Source of the DNA: Rhodamnia argentea
Lineage: Eukaryota; Streptophyta; Magnoliopsida; Myrtales; Myrtaceae
Assembly (NCBI RefSeq): GCF_020921035.1
Contig: NC_063150.1
Span: 35,077,826-35,141,825, forward strand
Direction of reading: 5' to 3'
Length of the DNA: 64,000 nucleotides
In this document: piece after piece, positions 1-11,454 of the stretch
Position numbering within the stretch: the first letter of the stretch is position 1
Layout: every line of letters starts with the position of its first letter
Position numbers and translations under genes: made by a program
The notes under the pieces: generated by a model
Database searches by the model: none
What the model was told of the DNA's origin: nothing
Seen by the model: the letters and a program-made list of their open reading frames with translations, nothing else

Positions 1-272
1 GCATACATGGACAGGATGGTGTTCCAGGAAGATGTGTTCTTTTCAGGCATTTCATCGAACACGCGGCGCGCATCGTCCACAAACTCAGATTTAGCGTAGA
101 AATTCATGAGATTATTCATCAGGAACAACCCAAAATGTAGACCCGATTTGATTATCTGAGCATGGACTGATCTTCCGCCGAACGGGTCCTTGTTTTTTAG
201 GCTGGTCTGAAGCAGATAAGCATAAGAATCCGAAGGCGAAGGAAAGGGAGGTGGGTTCGAGATTTCCATCAT
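1..272 (-). CDS. PPR protein, 5' part only
   Basis: Seen: reading the minus strand from the ATG at 272-270 gives about 90 codons open to the window edge. A short N-terminal stretch is followed by a segment with RSVHAQIIKSG, LFLMNNLMNFYAK, ARRVFDEMPEKN and SWNTILSMYA. These are the helix signatures of consecutive pentatricopeptide repeats of the PLS class ('VHA..IKSG', 'N.L...Y.K', 'AR.VFDEMP.(R/K)', 'SWN..'). Known: such proteins bind organelle RNA in a sequence-specific way and, when they carry E/DYW tails, direct C-to-U editing. The remembered nearest relative is the At2g22070-type protein, whose start has the same order. The C-terminus, and so the subclass, lies left of the window. A second ATG follows directly (269). 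The gene is divergent from the GT61 gene, about 1.86 kb away. Confidence 0.85.
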   Translation of the reverse strand, partial: MMEISNPPPFPSPSDSYAYLLQTSLKNKDPFGGRSVHAQIIKSGLHFGLFLMNNLMNFYAKSEFVDDARRVFDEMPEKNTSSWNTILSMY

Positions 273-2133
273 CAAAGAATGCTTTTTGACGACAAACCAT
301 CGACAAATAAAGTGTCACAACATTCACGTTGCGTTCTGAATGGTCGAATGAAACTGTGTCTGAGGAAACAGTTCGAGCTCCGTTTCCAACCGACAGAAGT
401 TGGCGCAAATAAGTCTACCAAGGAACATAAATTTTGGCGTGAAAAAGATAAGCATAATTTAAGAAGTGAACAAAAAATAATTTAAAACATGTATTTTTTT
501 CACGAAAAGTAAAAAATTTTAAAAATTTATTAAATAATCGTTAGTTTTGCTTACAAAAATGATTTAAATGAACATAAATGTTGGCGTAAAAAAACATAAT
601 TTAAGTAGTGAACAAAAATTTAATTTGAAACTTGCATTTGTCTTGCAAAAAATAAATGATTTAAAATTTTTTCAAAATAATTGCTTACAAAAATAAATAA
701 ATGAAATATGTATTCATCGTATGCAAAATTGTGTAAATGTTGTCCATAATAAAAATAATTTTTATTAACTAATTATTTCATATTATACAATCTATTGTTG
801 TGAGGAAAATAGTTTTCAAATCTTTTGTTTTATGCAAATCAAATATATCTCTTTGTTTTCTTTAATGATACGATGAATGAAAAGCTTCATTAATGATACC
901 ATGCTTATATCTCTTCTTTAATTATCGCTAGCGTAATGCAATTTTCTTATTTAACTTTTCTTTTTTCATTTGGTTTGAGCTCAGAATGTCGCATGTATTA
1001 ATACTTCATGGGACCAAACTTTTTCATCCAAGGATTGGAAATGGACTACTGGGGTTTAATAATAAACGTGCTTTATCAATCTGGAGATTTAAAATTAGTG
1101 AAAGTTCAAAATTCAGATGTGGTTTAGATTTTTTTTTTTTTTTTGGGGTCGACTATGTGGTTTAGATTAAGCATGTATCGTATTGAAGTATACGCCTAGA
1201 AGAAAGCCACCCCTCCATCTAAATCACAAGACGAAATGTTTAAGTTTGTAGATGGAGAAGGAATATCTAAATTACACAAACAAGAGAACTAATTGTGAAT
1301 TTGACAAACAATCCGAAATAAACTGTAATCGAATCCAACTCTTATATCTTGTTCGCAAGTTCAATCCAAAGGCAAGCTTACAGATGAAGGGCACGTGTAT
1401 AAAAAGAATATACACCCCCGTAAAACAAGTGACATAGGTTATCTTAACAGTGACGAGAACTATATAGTTTCTCGTGCATGTCGAATTTCGTTGACACCCG
1501 GAAAATAATATGTAAACCTGGTTGGAAAATTATGTGCCAAATTTTATATGGACATCTTAATAGGCTCCATGTGTCTGAATACCATTTCAATTTACCAAAA
1601 CTACATAAAATTCACTTCCCAAAATATTGTTCTCACGCTATTTAGTGGCAAACCGTGTGAGACGTCCCGTTCATTGTTATTAGAAGTCCAGCAAAAATGT
1701 TAATAATTATTATTTTAGTGGTTTACAATAACTTCACTCACCAGTCAACTTCTTCTAATTAATGGCCATAGTAGAGTACACGGCGGCCCTTAAATCTCAA
1801 ATAATGCATGAAAATAAAGCAAACCGTTCATTTCATAGAGATTAGTCCCGCTCAACCATCATTATTAGGACATAATGATCAACTAGGCAACCACAAAGAA
1901 TTTAAGGACGTGAAGGGCAACAACTCATCATATAGAAAATGCAGCTCAACTTCAACTTCCCCATACAAGAATGGCATCTTAACGCCTGCTTCATGGTCAT
2001 CATACTTGAGAATCTGGCCTCTCCTTGAGAAGAGGGTTCGTCCAATCAAACACATCATCAGGCTTTCATAGGAGCGTACTCCGACGGTTTCTCTCGATGC
2101 GCCTTGCTAGATGCTTACTTAGTCCACGTCAAG
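273..2133. other. Intergenic, AT-rich
   Basis: Spacer between the divergent PPR and GT61 genes, which must hold both promoters. An imperfect direct duplication lies at about 421-540 and 567-690 (described separately). The rest is AT-rich, with a poly-T run near 1131-1144. No convincing gene or RNA was seen. The 2.0-2.13 kb part is less AT-rich and probably holds the GT61 5' leader. Confidence 0.5.
421..690. repeat. Imperfect direct duplication, about 146-bp period
   Basis: The stretch starting GAACATAAATTTTGGCGTGA (about 423) recurs as GAACATAAATGTTGGCGTAA (about 569). Both are followed by CATAATTTAAG, AGTGAACAAAAA and TAATTT(A/G)AAAC. The spacing is about 146 bp, so this is a local tandem duplication of AT-rich DNA. 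Confidence 0.6.
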
Positions 2134-3861
2134 ATGGCGCACGACGCGGTCATTGCAAGAAGCTTCGGCAGGTTTGAGAGGAAGAAGTTGGTGTATGGTG
2201 CATTTGTCCTTGTGTTGAGCTTTTGCGCTGTCTTCAGGTTGAGGGTCCTTCACCAACGTGTGAGTAATCCACCTTGTTTCTTGCAAGAACCGAAACAGTC
2301 ACAAGCCAAAGTGTTAAGTTCTCAACTGAAGCTCCTAACATGCTACAATACTGACCTCATGGTCCAGAAATTGATGTATTATCAGATGCTGCATTTTCAG
2401 TGTTTGGCAAATTTTCTGAAGCAATCTTGTAGGGTACATTAACTTCCCTTGCTTTTTCAGTGATTTTGCGGTTGTCAAATGTGTCCATACCTCCTGCAGT
2501 TCTAGAAAACACTATGGCAAAACAGGAGGAGCAACGATCCAATTCCACGATTTTCCAGGGTACTGCATCCTCAATGACTGATCAGCTGAGTACGTAATCG
2601 TCCTAAATGTATATGTCGGGCGTTTTTCTCATTTGATTAGACTTTGTTTTGTGTCGGAGGTTCTGATTATTTCGCTAATAATCTTGTAGTGGCAGAAAAC
2701 GTGATGAAGCAAAGAGAGCCACCGTGCCATGTTATGGACCTGAGATCAGATTTATACAACATAACTGGTGAAGTGAGGATCCAAGCCAATTCCTCCACAG
2801 TTTTCATCCCTTTCCCTGAAAAAAGAAATTTGTTTCGAGGATACAATTCCTGGAAAATAAGACCATATTCAAGAAATAAAGACTTACGACCAATGAATGG
2901 CGTCAGAGAATGGTCGCTTATACCTGCATTTTCAGATGTACAAGTTCCTCAGTGCACTAGAAATCATACCATCGTCTCCATTCTCTTCTCCACAGGAGGA
3001 TATGCAGGAAACCATTTCCATGACTTCAGTGATATCATAATTCCGTTGTACTTAACGTCCAGGTCCTTTAATGGAAAAGTGCAGTTCCTCATTTCAGAAA
3101 ACAGCTCTTGGTGGGTCATGAAGTTCCGAGCAATTTTACAAAATCTTTCTTACTACCCAATTATCCATATCGACCAAGAAGAAGATGTTCATTGTTTCCC
3201 AAGCATCGTCATGGGTCTTCAGCGTCATGGAGAGCTACATATAGACCATTCCATGTCTCCCTACACGATGAGAGACTTCAGAGAGTTTTTGAGAAGCACC
3301 TACTCATTGACAAGGAGAAATGCGGTTAGACTTAGACATGGCGACACTAGAAAGCCTCGTCTTTTGGTAATATCGAGGAAAAGGACTCGATCGTTCACTA
3401 ATTCTACGAATATTGCAGAGACAGCGGAAAGTATGGGGTTTGAAGTGATTGTCGCTGGGGGGGACATACACATCGTTAGATTTGCAGAGATAGTGAATTC
3501 TTGCGATTTGGTGATGGGAATACATGGAGCTGTACTTATTAATGCTCTCTTCCTTCCCGATAGTGCAGTTATGATACAAGTAGTGCCGTTAGGTGGTGTG
3601 GAATTGGTTGCGAAAACATACTTTGGAGTGCCCTCAAAGGAAATGAACCTAAGGTATCTAGAGTATAAGATAGGGACAAAAGAGATCACTCTGATAGAGC
3701 AATTTCCACTAGACCATATGGCCCTGAAGAATCCATATTCACTCCATAGATGTAACTTAGAAGCTTTTAAGTCAGCTTACTTAGACAAGCAGAATGTCAC
3801 AATCGATGTTAGGAGGTTTAAACCCACTTTGCTTAAAGCCCTTGAGCTTTTGCACGAGTAA
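2134..3861 (+). CDS. GT61 family glycosyltransferase (XAT/XYXT-like), N-terminal exons unresolved
   Basis: Golgi type II glycosyltransferase of family GT61 (DUF563), the family that adds arabinose or xylose to xylan or N-glycans. Seen: the ATG at 2134 starts a short basic tail (ARSFGRFERKK) and one membrane segment (YGAFVLVLSFCAVF), as in XAT-type proteins. A long frame from about 2693 to the stop at 3859-3861 carries the catalytic domain, with the family signatures LRSDLYNITGEVRI, NSSTVFIP, GNHFHDFSDIIIPLY, FAEIVNSCDLVMGIHGA and NLRYLEYKI, ending PTLLKALELLHE. The link is uncertain. A middle exon around 2457-2588 with a donor near 2589 and an acceptor near 2692 is plausible. The frame that looks homologous before it has stops at 2352 and 2430, so 2256-2456 is either intron or damaged exon. 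The usual HGAGLTN motif reads HGAVLIN. Linkage and activity cannot be told from sequence. Confidence 0.8.
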
Positions 3862-5092
3862 TGGTCAATGATCACAGACGGACGTTGAGCTCCTTACCTG
3901 GATAAGCTGAACTTTTATGAGGCACTATGCATCAGTGAAATGTAGACAGTGATCAAAACATTACTTTCTCAAGGGAAGAATTCTAGAATGAAAAACATTA
4001 AACAGGAGATATCTCAGACTGGGATACACGGAAGATAAATTAGAAGAAAGATATAACAAGCACGAAATAAAGATGCAAACAGTACAATATGAGAAAAGGG
4101 TCACATAAAGAATTAAGATAAAGTGAAAATCCCCATATTTATTGGGCAAGAAGGAAAAAAGAATGCGAGATCTAGATAGAAGTAGGATAAAACCTAATGA
4201 CTCGCATGATGAGGTCCCAGATTCTTACTTTAGTAAGGAAAGTAACATTTTGTCCATTGGAGTACCTATCGGACTATTTTATGTAAAAAAAAATTAGTAA
4301 CTCTTGAGGGCTCAAGACACGAGCAGCAATCGGGGGCAAAAGTTAGTTCCTCACAGCTAACATTAGACAAAAAATGTTATTTTCTCAAAGCAATTTGTTA
4401 GATTACGCATGCCAATTTTCCCATCAAAATGATATGATTCAAAAAAATGACAAGCAAACTGTTCATTTACAGTTATATCGAAACATAGGAACCTACAGCA
4501 CTACTGAGGAATTTAAAATGCACTGTAAACCTAGCCATGCCTAGTGCAATCAAAAAATGGTGATCTATTTGGAAATAAATGCCAGTGATATAACACTCCG
4601 CATTGAACCTTTTAAAGAGAAAAGAGAAACCATGAATGCTTATCATGAATGGTTTGGAAACAACCATTTTTTCTTCCAGGATAGCATCATGCAGTAACAC
4701 TTACCGTAAAACCGAGCCATCTTTCTCTGTGGACTCCTAGACTCCAGCAGTAAAATAAATGCTTTACCACTAACCAGTAAGCATAGCAACCTCGTCGCAG
4801 CTTCTACTTGGAATGTCTATACCCCGATAGCTTGGGGTTTTTATGGAAGAGAGCCATCCAGAGAAAAGTATCCATCAAGCAATAAGGACAAAAATCAGCC
4901 ATTGTGGCTAATCAAAAGCCAAAAGAAGAATTGCCAGCCATTGAACACATGTTTCAAAGGGTAAACGGTGGTCTCCATCTCGAGATCAGCAGGGATCAAG
5001 AAAACCCCCTCACAAATTATTGCCTCTCGAACAAATTAGCCCTCCTACATGATGTAACATATTACAAGGCTTTAATTAGATGTCCACTAATA
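3862..5092. other. Intergenic between convergent genes
   Basis: The 3' flanks of the GT61 gene (+) and the mTERF gene (-). AT-rich, with no open frame of coding character and no clear repeat. It presumably contains both 3' UTRs and polyadenylation sites. Confidence 0.4.
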
Positions 5093-6232
5093 CTATACGT
5101 CTAGAATATGACCTTTGTAAGCTATAAGCAACTGGTCTGTATCATCTCTAAACCGTGATATGAATCTCTCTATGAATGCTTCCTCATTTAATTCCAGCAT
5201 TTCAGTGAAACTCGGGTCCTTCTTCATTAGCCCCCTTAACTTAATGACCTGCAAAACTCTGCATCGAGGGACCACGCGATCCTCCATGCTGAGCATCAGA
5301 CAAGAGGGTCTACCGACTATCAAAGTCCTTTTGCACTTCACGATGTTGAGCAAAAAATCAATTCCAAACTTTAGTTTCTCCTCAGAGACCCTGAGCAGAG
5401 TCGGTGCCCTTCTTAACATTAAAATGACATCCTCCTCCGTGAACCCAAAGTCCCTAAACAGTTTCACTTTTTTCCCTAAGGTCTTGGCACTGATGCAACT
5501 GACTGAATAGAGCGCATGAGCTAGCATCCCAGAATTCGGTGAAAATCCCATCTTGAGGACACGCGAAACAAGATCATTAAGTCTCGACTCCTTAGCAACA
5601 AAGAGACTCGGCTGCCTCTTCAATAACATTCTATGCTGATACCCAGTAACCCCACAACTCTCCAAGAAGGCAATGTTGCGACTGAGAACTGATTCAGGGT
5701 CCTTAGAGACTATCCACTTGCACCTTCGCAGAACCACAATCAAATCTCTACTGTCCTTATCATCGAATAAAACTCCTTTCAGGATCTGGACGTTGGGAAC
5801 CAATCTCTTGTTCAAACTCACCGACAAAACCGACGCGCTCTTGGAAATGTAGTTCCCCAAATCGGCGCCCACGAGACCCAGCCCTTGGAAAAAATCAAGC
5901 TTCGGTTTGAGGGTTTTCCCAATATCAGCAAACAAAATCTGCGGACAGACAATAACGGAAGACCGAATCTGAGCATCGGAAAACCCGAGTTTCTGAAAAT
6001 ACTTCATCACAGCTCGAGAATTCTCCACGGAATTGGAAGTGGCCCGGGGGAATCGTTTCGAGACGGCAAGCGCTAGGGGCCGGGAAAAATTCAAGCTTCT
6101 CATCAGGAAACTGCTGAGACCATCCCTTATGTCCGGACTTTTAGCTGAGAAACAACGTGTGCATAGCTTCGCGGGGTTCAACGAAAGACGGCGAAAGAAA
6201 GAGACGGAGCAGAGAGAAATGAACATGCGCAT
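5093..6232 (-). CDS. mTERF family protein, organellar
   Basis: Intronless 379-codon gene, ATG at 6232-6230. Known: plant mTERF proteins are helical-repeat nucleic-acid-binding proteins that act in mitochondria or chloroplasts on organelle transcription, splicing or translation. Seen: an Arg/Ser-rich N-terminus without acidic residues (about aa 1-35, with RRLSLNPAKLCTRCFSA), typical of a targeting peptide and probably mitochondrial. Repeats follow with the family pattern of a leucine-rich helix and a proline at the repeat start, such as YFQKLGFSDAQIRSSVIVCP, KLDFFQGLGLVGADLGNYIS, NIAFLESCGVTG, MLLKRQPSLF, LFRDFGFTEEDVILMLRRAP and FLLNIVKCKRTLIVGRPSCL. Then comes the common late segment 'RVVPRCRVLQVIKLRGLMKKD', where the family normally has 'RI.PR..V...L...GL'. 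Length is normal for the expanded single-exon eudicot clade. The binding target is unknown. Confidence 0.9.
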   Translation of the reverse strand: MRMFISLCSVSFFRRLSLNPAKLCTRCFSAKSPDIRDGLSSFLMRSLNFSRPLALAVSKRFPRATSNSVENSRAVMKYFQKLGFSDAQIRSSVIVCPQILFADIGKTLKPKLDFFQGLGLVGADLGNYISKSASVLSVSLNKRLVPNVQILKGVLFDDKDSRDLIVVLRRCKWIVSKDPESVLSRNIAFLESCGVTGYQHRMLLKRQPSLFVAKESRLNDLVSRVLKMGFSPNSGMLAHALYSVSCISAKTLGKKVKLFRDFGFTEEDVILMLRRAPTLLRVSEEKLKFGIDFLLNIVKCKRTLIVGRPSCLMLSMEDRVVPRCRVLQVIKLRGLMKKDPSFTEMLELNEEAFIERFISRFRDDTDQLLIAYKGHILDV

Positions 6233-7392
6233 GTGGGGATCAAAGAGCAGGGTGAGCGAAACAAGGTAAAGGCATGAAACCGAAATGAACCCCCGTACGA
6301 ACTACCGAAACACCACAAATCCTCTCTCAATCTCCTCCAGGATCGTCTTCGGATGGAGCAAACCGCATTCAGAAGAGGAGAATCTGCGAATTTTGGGTAA
6401 GTTCATCACCTGAAAACGAAGTGAAGAAGCCCCATTTTGTCCCGAACGAAGAGCTTTGCAAACGGAATGCAACCCAGAAGATGCGATGACTTGTGGGTCT
6501 TACAGCATCCGAAATCGTGATGACGATGCCGAACGATTCATCGCTCGCTAGAGTCTCCGACCGGAGGTGAGAGAGTACAGCGTAGAACCCTCTATAAACC
6601 CAAGCAATATCGTGCTCTTGCTCTGTTTGTCGTTCATATTGTTCCCCTTCTTTAAAAAGCATAATTCCCTTTCAAAAAAAATACCTCAATTTTAAATCCA
6701 ATCTTTCTGATAAAAAAAAAAAATCCAATCTCAAATGTGGGCCCGACTTTTTTTAATCTAAAAAAATCCTCAACTTTAAATCTCAAATCTATCCCCAAAA
6801 AAAATTTATCTTAAAAAACCCTACTTCAAGTCCGGTCTTATGTTTATCCTGAAAATTTTTTATCTCGAAAAAAACCCTCACATTTACATCCAGTTCCAAA
6901 TCTACTCCGAATTTTATTTTGTTTGAAAAAAATCACAAACTTTCAATCTATTATCATATTTAACCTAATACGGTCCCGACTTGAAGTGGGATTTTCAAGT
7001 CGATAAAAAATCCACGCCATCAAAGTAATCCGACGGTAAGTATGGACCGTGGATAACAAATACACCTCGATAAAAATTGCTGAAATTGTCCAAAATAAAA
7101 TCGTTATAGCATATGAAAATTGGAAGACATAATGATGATTTTTTTTTTACATATGGCAAATGGGGACAGACTTGATATTAGAGTAAAAATTAATGATTTT
7201 TTTATAGACTTAAAGTATGAGATTTTTTATGAGACAAAAGAAGTTCGAGGGAGATTTGGGGAACGAGGCCCTCTTTTTTTTTTACGCCAAACTAACTTTT
7301 TAACCACGAAAAATTTCAAACTAAATTTACCCGCCAAAAGCCCCAGTGCGGTACACCTATAACAAATTTATTGTTCGTTATTTCCATTAAAT
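6233..7392. other. Intergenic, AT-rich
   Basis: The mTERF 5' flank, then AT-rich DNA (about 6660-7350) in which short phrases such as 'AAATCCAATCT' and 'AAAAATCC' recur irregularly. No gene is seen. Frames here are short and low-complexity. Confidence 0.4.
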
Positions 7393-7642
7393 TAGGCTAA
7401 TACCATAAAAAAAACCTCAAACCGGTACTCTAGTGACAAACAAAAGGTAAAAATCCTAAACGGGTATACCCGTCAATTGACGCGTGTCATCTAACTTAAC
7501 AATTTAACAGAAAAATTTAACGAAAACTAATGGAGAATAAATTTGTCATGTGTTTGTCGGTTTAGGATTTTGGTGGTCAAAAATTAGTTTAGACTAAATT
7601 TGTCACATGGATATTAGTTTAAATTTTTCGTGATATTAACAA
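7393..7642. mobile_element. Small TIR element, copy 1 of the GGGTTAAYRCCAT family
   Basis: The left end, GGCTAATACCATAAAAA then CCTCAAAC, and the right end, TTTTTCGTGATATTAAC, are imperfect inverted repeats. The interior shares phrases with the better copy at 47523-47934, such as TTTAACGAAAACTAA, GGA(G/T)AATAAATTTGTCA and 'ACG(C/T)GTGTCATC'-like blocks. It has no coding capacity, so it is a non-autonomous fold-back or MITE. Confidence 0.55.
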
Positions 7643-9155
7643 TTTTTTCCCTTTTTTGTGTGTTAAATCACTCGTGTTATAAATTTTTTTCTTATTTTTA
7701 TTTTCTGGACCTTTGTAACTTACCTCGACTTAAACTTTATAAGGAACTAGAAAATAACCGTAATACTATATCAATCCATATCACATTTTATGTGATGTTC
7801 ATTCATCTCTTTTTTCAATTCAAAATCCATAAGAACTAAAAAGTAGATATTATAGATCAAATACTTAAAGTTTATCGATCTAATGTAACCCTTTTGGCAG
7901 ATGTATGTTGTGTATATCACGTGGCAAGTGCAAGGTCAAATGTCACAAGACATGTGCAAGCATTAATTTTCTATGAAACATAATATATTCTATATTTTTT
8001 ATTTGATTATTATGGATAGTTATCAAAATCAGTTCACTTTAAGTTGTTGAAATTCAAATTTTTTTGAAGATCTAAAAGAAACATATATGTATATATATAA
8101 TGGGTCCATCTATAATTTACTATTCGATACAAATCTATCAATAAAATTGATTTACACCTTGTTACTAGAAAATATGCACACAAAGTTATGTGTATGCAAA
8201 TGATGGGCAAAAACCATCTAATTAAGTAACTTTTGAATCATTAGATATTGGATTCACTAAATACTAAGGAAAGAGAAACATTTCAACATTTGAACCTCTT
8301 TTAGAAAGTTCGTTTTATAAACCTCGAAATTTTAATTTGCAAGTGATAAATTAGATTATTATTTACATGTTGTTCACATAAATTATTGTAAAATATATAG
8401 TTAAAGATATTTTGGGAAGAAAAATTATTGAGGTCCCTTCAAAATAAGAGGCCCCCTTTGTTTTATGTTATAGTACAGACCATTGTAGATAGTCTTGTTA
8501 CTATATACTAGTTCAATTATCAACCAATGTGATTTTGTCCTATTTTTAATTATGTTACTTGTCATTATGTTTCGATATGATCCTCTGGTCAATAAAACAA
8601 AATAGAGCAATCTTACCATGCATGTAATATACTAGCTCATGTGCCCACGTATTGTGTTGACCATTAAAATATTTTGTGTAATGACCTTATTACAAAATAC
8701 TTGAATTAGTAATTGGTGTAGATAAAATATCAACACGATACGAAGAAATTGTACACAACACTATGGGAAAGTAAAATCTACCATGATTATAACCTTTTTT
8801 TTTGGAATGGTTGTATATAATAAACAAAGACCATGTTTTAAAAAATTGAAACAAGTGTGAGGATAAATTGAATTATCAATTTATGCATTTATCCTCCGAT
8901 GAAGTATTTATAAATTATTTAATTCGGAGTATCCTGGACAAGAAAAAAAGAATTTAGGACTTCTCAACAAAATAATACTTTGGTTCGCTATTGCTATTTC
9001 GACGTAACAATTGCAAGATTCTAAGTGAATATTGTTATATTTAGTCTATTGTTATTCATACCAATCTCGCGGGGGCTTAAAAATAGGATGTCCCTTAAAA
9101 ATAATATTTTGATTCACCATTGGTATTTTCGACATAACATTAGTATTGTCATTCA
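7643..9155. other. Intergenic, very AT-rich
   Basis: About 1.5 kb of AT-rich spacer between two small transposon relics. I see no gene, no RNA gene and no strong repeat. Confidence 0.4.
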
Positions 9156-9156
9156 G

Positions 9157-9830
9157 GAAAGTTGTTCAAGACGTCCTCAACTTATTGCACTATTATCAAT
9201 TCAGTCATAAACATTTTAATTTTGTCAACTGAGTCCTAAATTTTTTTACGTTTTGTCAATTGAGTCAATCCGGTTAATTTTAGCACATCGGGAGTAGACG
9301 TGGATAATTTTGAATAATATTTTAATCTTTTTTTGGATTTTTTATATTTATTTTTTATTTTTTTCTTCTATTTTCCTTCTCTATTTTTTTTTTTTGTTTT
9401 TTCTTTATCCCTCTACTAGGCTTCATCGCGGAGGTGGTTGACAACCCTCGCTAGCCTAGACTAAGGGGATCCTCGTTTGATCCGAAGAGGGCAGCCTTCG
9501 CTTGAGGCCGGCGGAGGGAAAAGGGCAAAAAGTAAAAAAGAAAAAGAAAAGAAAAGAGTAAAAAAGGAGAATTGAGCAAAAGAAGAAAGAAATAAAAAAT
9601 AAAAAAATATTAAAATAAAATTAAAAATTGGTCGTGTCACACTGGTCATCCTACCGGCCACATCACATGAGACGACCATTGTCCACATCAACGATTTTCG
9701 ATCAAAATCGATCGTATGAACTCAATTAGTAAAATGTACAAATGTTTAGAACTCAATTGATAAAATTAAAAGACTCGGGACTAAATTGGTGTAAGTGTAA
9801 TAGGTTTCGAATTTTTTGGATGATTTTTCC
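9157..9830. mobile_element. Fold-back transposon relic with GC-richer core (family B, copy 1)
   Basis: The left arm (GGAAAGTTGTTCAAGACG, then TTATCAATTCAGTCATAAAC and TTTTGTCAACTGAGTCC) and the right arm (reverse complement of AACTCAATTGATAAAATTAA, ACTAAATTGGTGTAAG and GGATGATTTTTCC) are imperfect inverted repeats of over 100 bp. Between them lie AT-rich shoulders and a GC-richer core (about 9415-9525, with CTCGCTAGCCTAGACTAAGG). The same architecture and phrases occur at 49912-50610. No transposase is present. Confidence 0.65.
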
Positions 9831-11454
9831 ATAACTATTCAAATGGATTGTGCATTTCAAAATAGGACATAGTATTGTTTTTGTTTTTTTTTGGGTCGAA
9901 TAGGACGATGTGTATATGCATACAAATGTGCACACGCGTTGTGTGCAAGAAATTGACATTTGAAGTAAAATGAACGTAATACCAAGTAATTTAATGCGCA
10001 TTAATAGATAGAAAAAGTTATTTTGAGATTTAAAATATCTTTAGGAAGGTTGCTGTAGGATAAAACAAATAAATTTTTTAAATAATGAAAATGATATATA
10101 GAATAAGGTAATTAATTTACTCGCTCGTCCATCGGACACACTATTTATATATATAAAGAAAAAGATAATGCTGAATGTATAGGGAAGGATAAAAACGACT
10201 AAGATCCATTGAAATTAGGATCTCATACTTTGGTTCATAATGGTAGAGAAAAAGATACTTGGTGTTTCATATTCAAGTCGTAATACAAAGATAAAATGAA
10301 AGACAGAAAATTTCACAAAGCTCCTTCAAATTCAGGGGTATTATATTTTTGCCTCCAAAAGTTCTCAAATGTTGCATACTACTACTCATCTTAGCATTCA
10401 TTTTGTTACAGCTATCAACACTTCTGTACGCGATTTCGAAGGAGTAAACTTGTATTTTCTTTTTTTTTTTTGGTGAAATATCACTTTTACAGTGGATTTA
10501 TGTATAAAAAAAATAAAATGACTAAATTAACATGGAAAGAACAAATAATATTGAATAATATATATTGCCAAGAATGATGAGATATCAATTGAACTAATAA
10601 GATTCTATTTGAAGAAGAAGAAACTACAATCAAGTGAAAAGTGAAAGGGCCTCTGTAACAAAAAGGATGGACACTCGTCAAGTGTTCTAAATGCTTAATT
10701 AACGAGATAAAATGGTTCATCGCTAAAAATGTTGCAAAAAAAAATCACCTTAGATTTGGTTTAAAATTTCATTTATCAGTTGAAAACATCATTTTTTTTT
10801 TCTCTTTTATAGTCTTTTGAATTTTTTGCTATCAAGTGAAATTTCACATTAATTATCCCTTTAAAATATGCATAATAAGTAACCAATATTTGGCTTCCTT
10901 TCGTAAGGGTCTCGGGTTTACATCCATCGCTGCTGCTGTCTGTTGATATATTCGTAACTCTAATTAGAATACTTTTAACGGATATCTACTTGTTCACCTA
11001 AAGAAAGAAACATCACATTGTTTTCGACATACTAGCTGTATTGTCTTCGCATCATGCAAGAAAAATAACATGTTTACGGTTGAGTTATTTCAAAATTCAA
11101 TTATGCTTTTGCCGGGAACTTCACAATTATATGGCGGCTTTAATTTGCAAATTGTTATTATATATGTTTTTTGTTTCCTCCAATTACCCCGCCGTTGACC
11201 CCACGCCACTGTCTCAATTCAAAAGGTTGACTTTTTTTTTGGGGGGGGGAGGATTTTTGGGGCCAAATCGTTTCAACCTCCAGACAGACGCCAAAACCTC
11301 GCGCGCCGATTGAACCGCGTTGTTTTCACGCCCAAATCCAAATAACTCCCACCCAAAAAAAAAAAAAAAAACCTAATTCTCTGTCTTCTTCTCTTCGCTT
11401 CTCCTCTCTCAAGCGGTCGCAGCTGAATCGATCGCCGATTGTCCAAGTCCAAGC
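9831..11454. other. Intergenic and probable HIT4-like promoter and leader
   Basis: AT-rich spacer up to about 11.2 kb. From about 11180 the DNA becomes C/T-rich, with CTTCTTCTCTTCGCTTCTCC at about 11385-11404, just ahead of the HIT4-like ATG. This is typical of a plant 5' leader. No other gene was seen. Confidence 0.4.
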
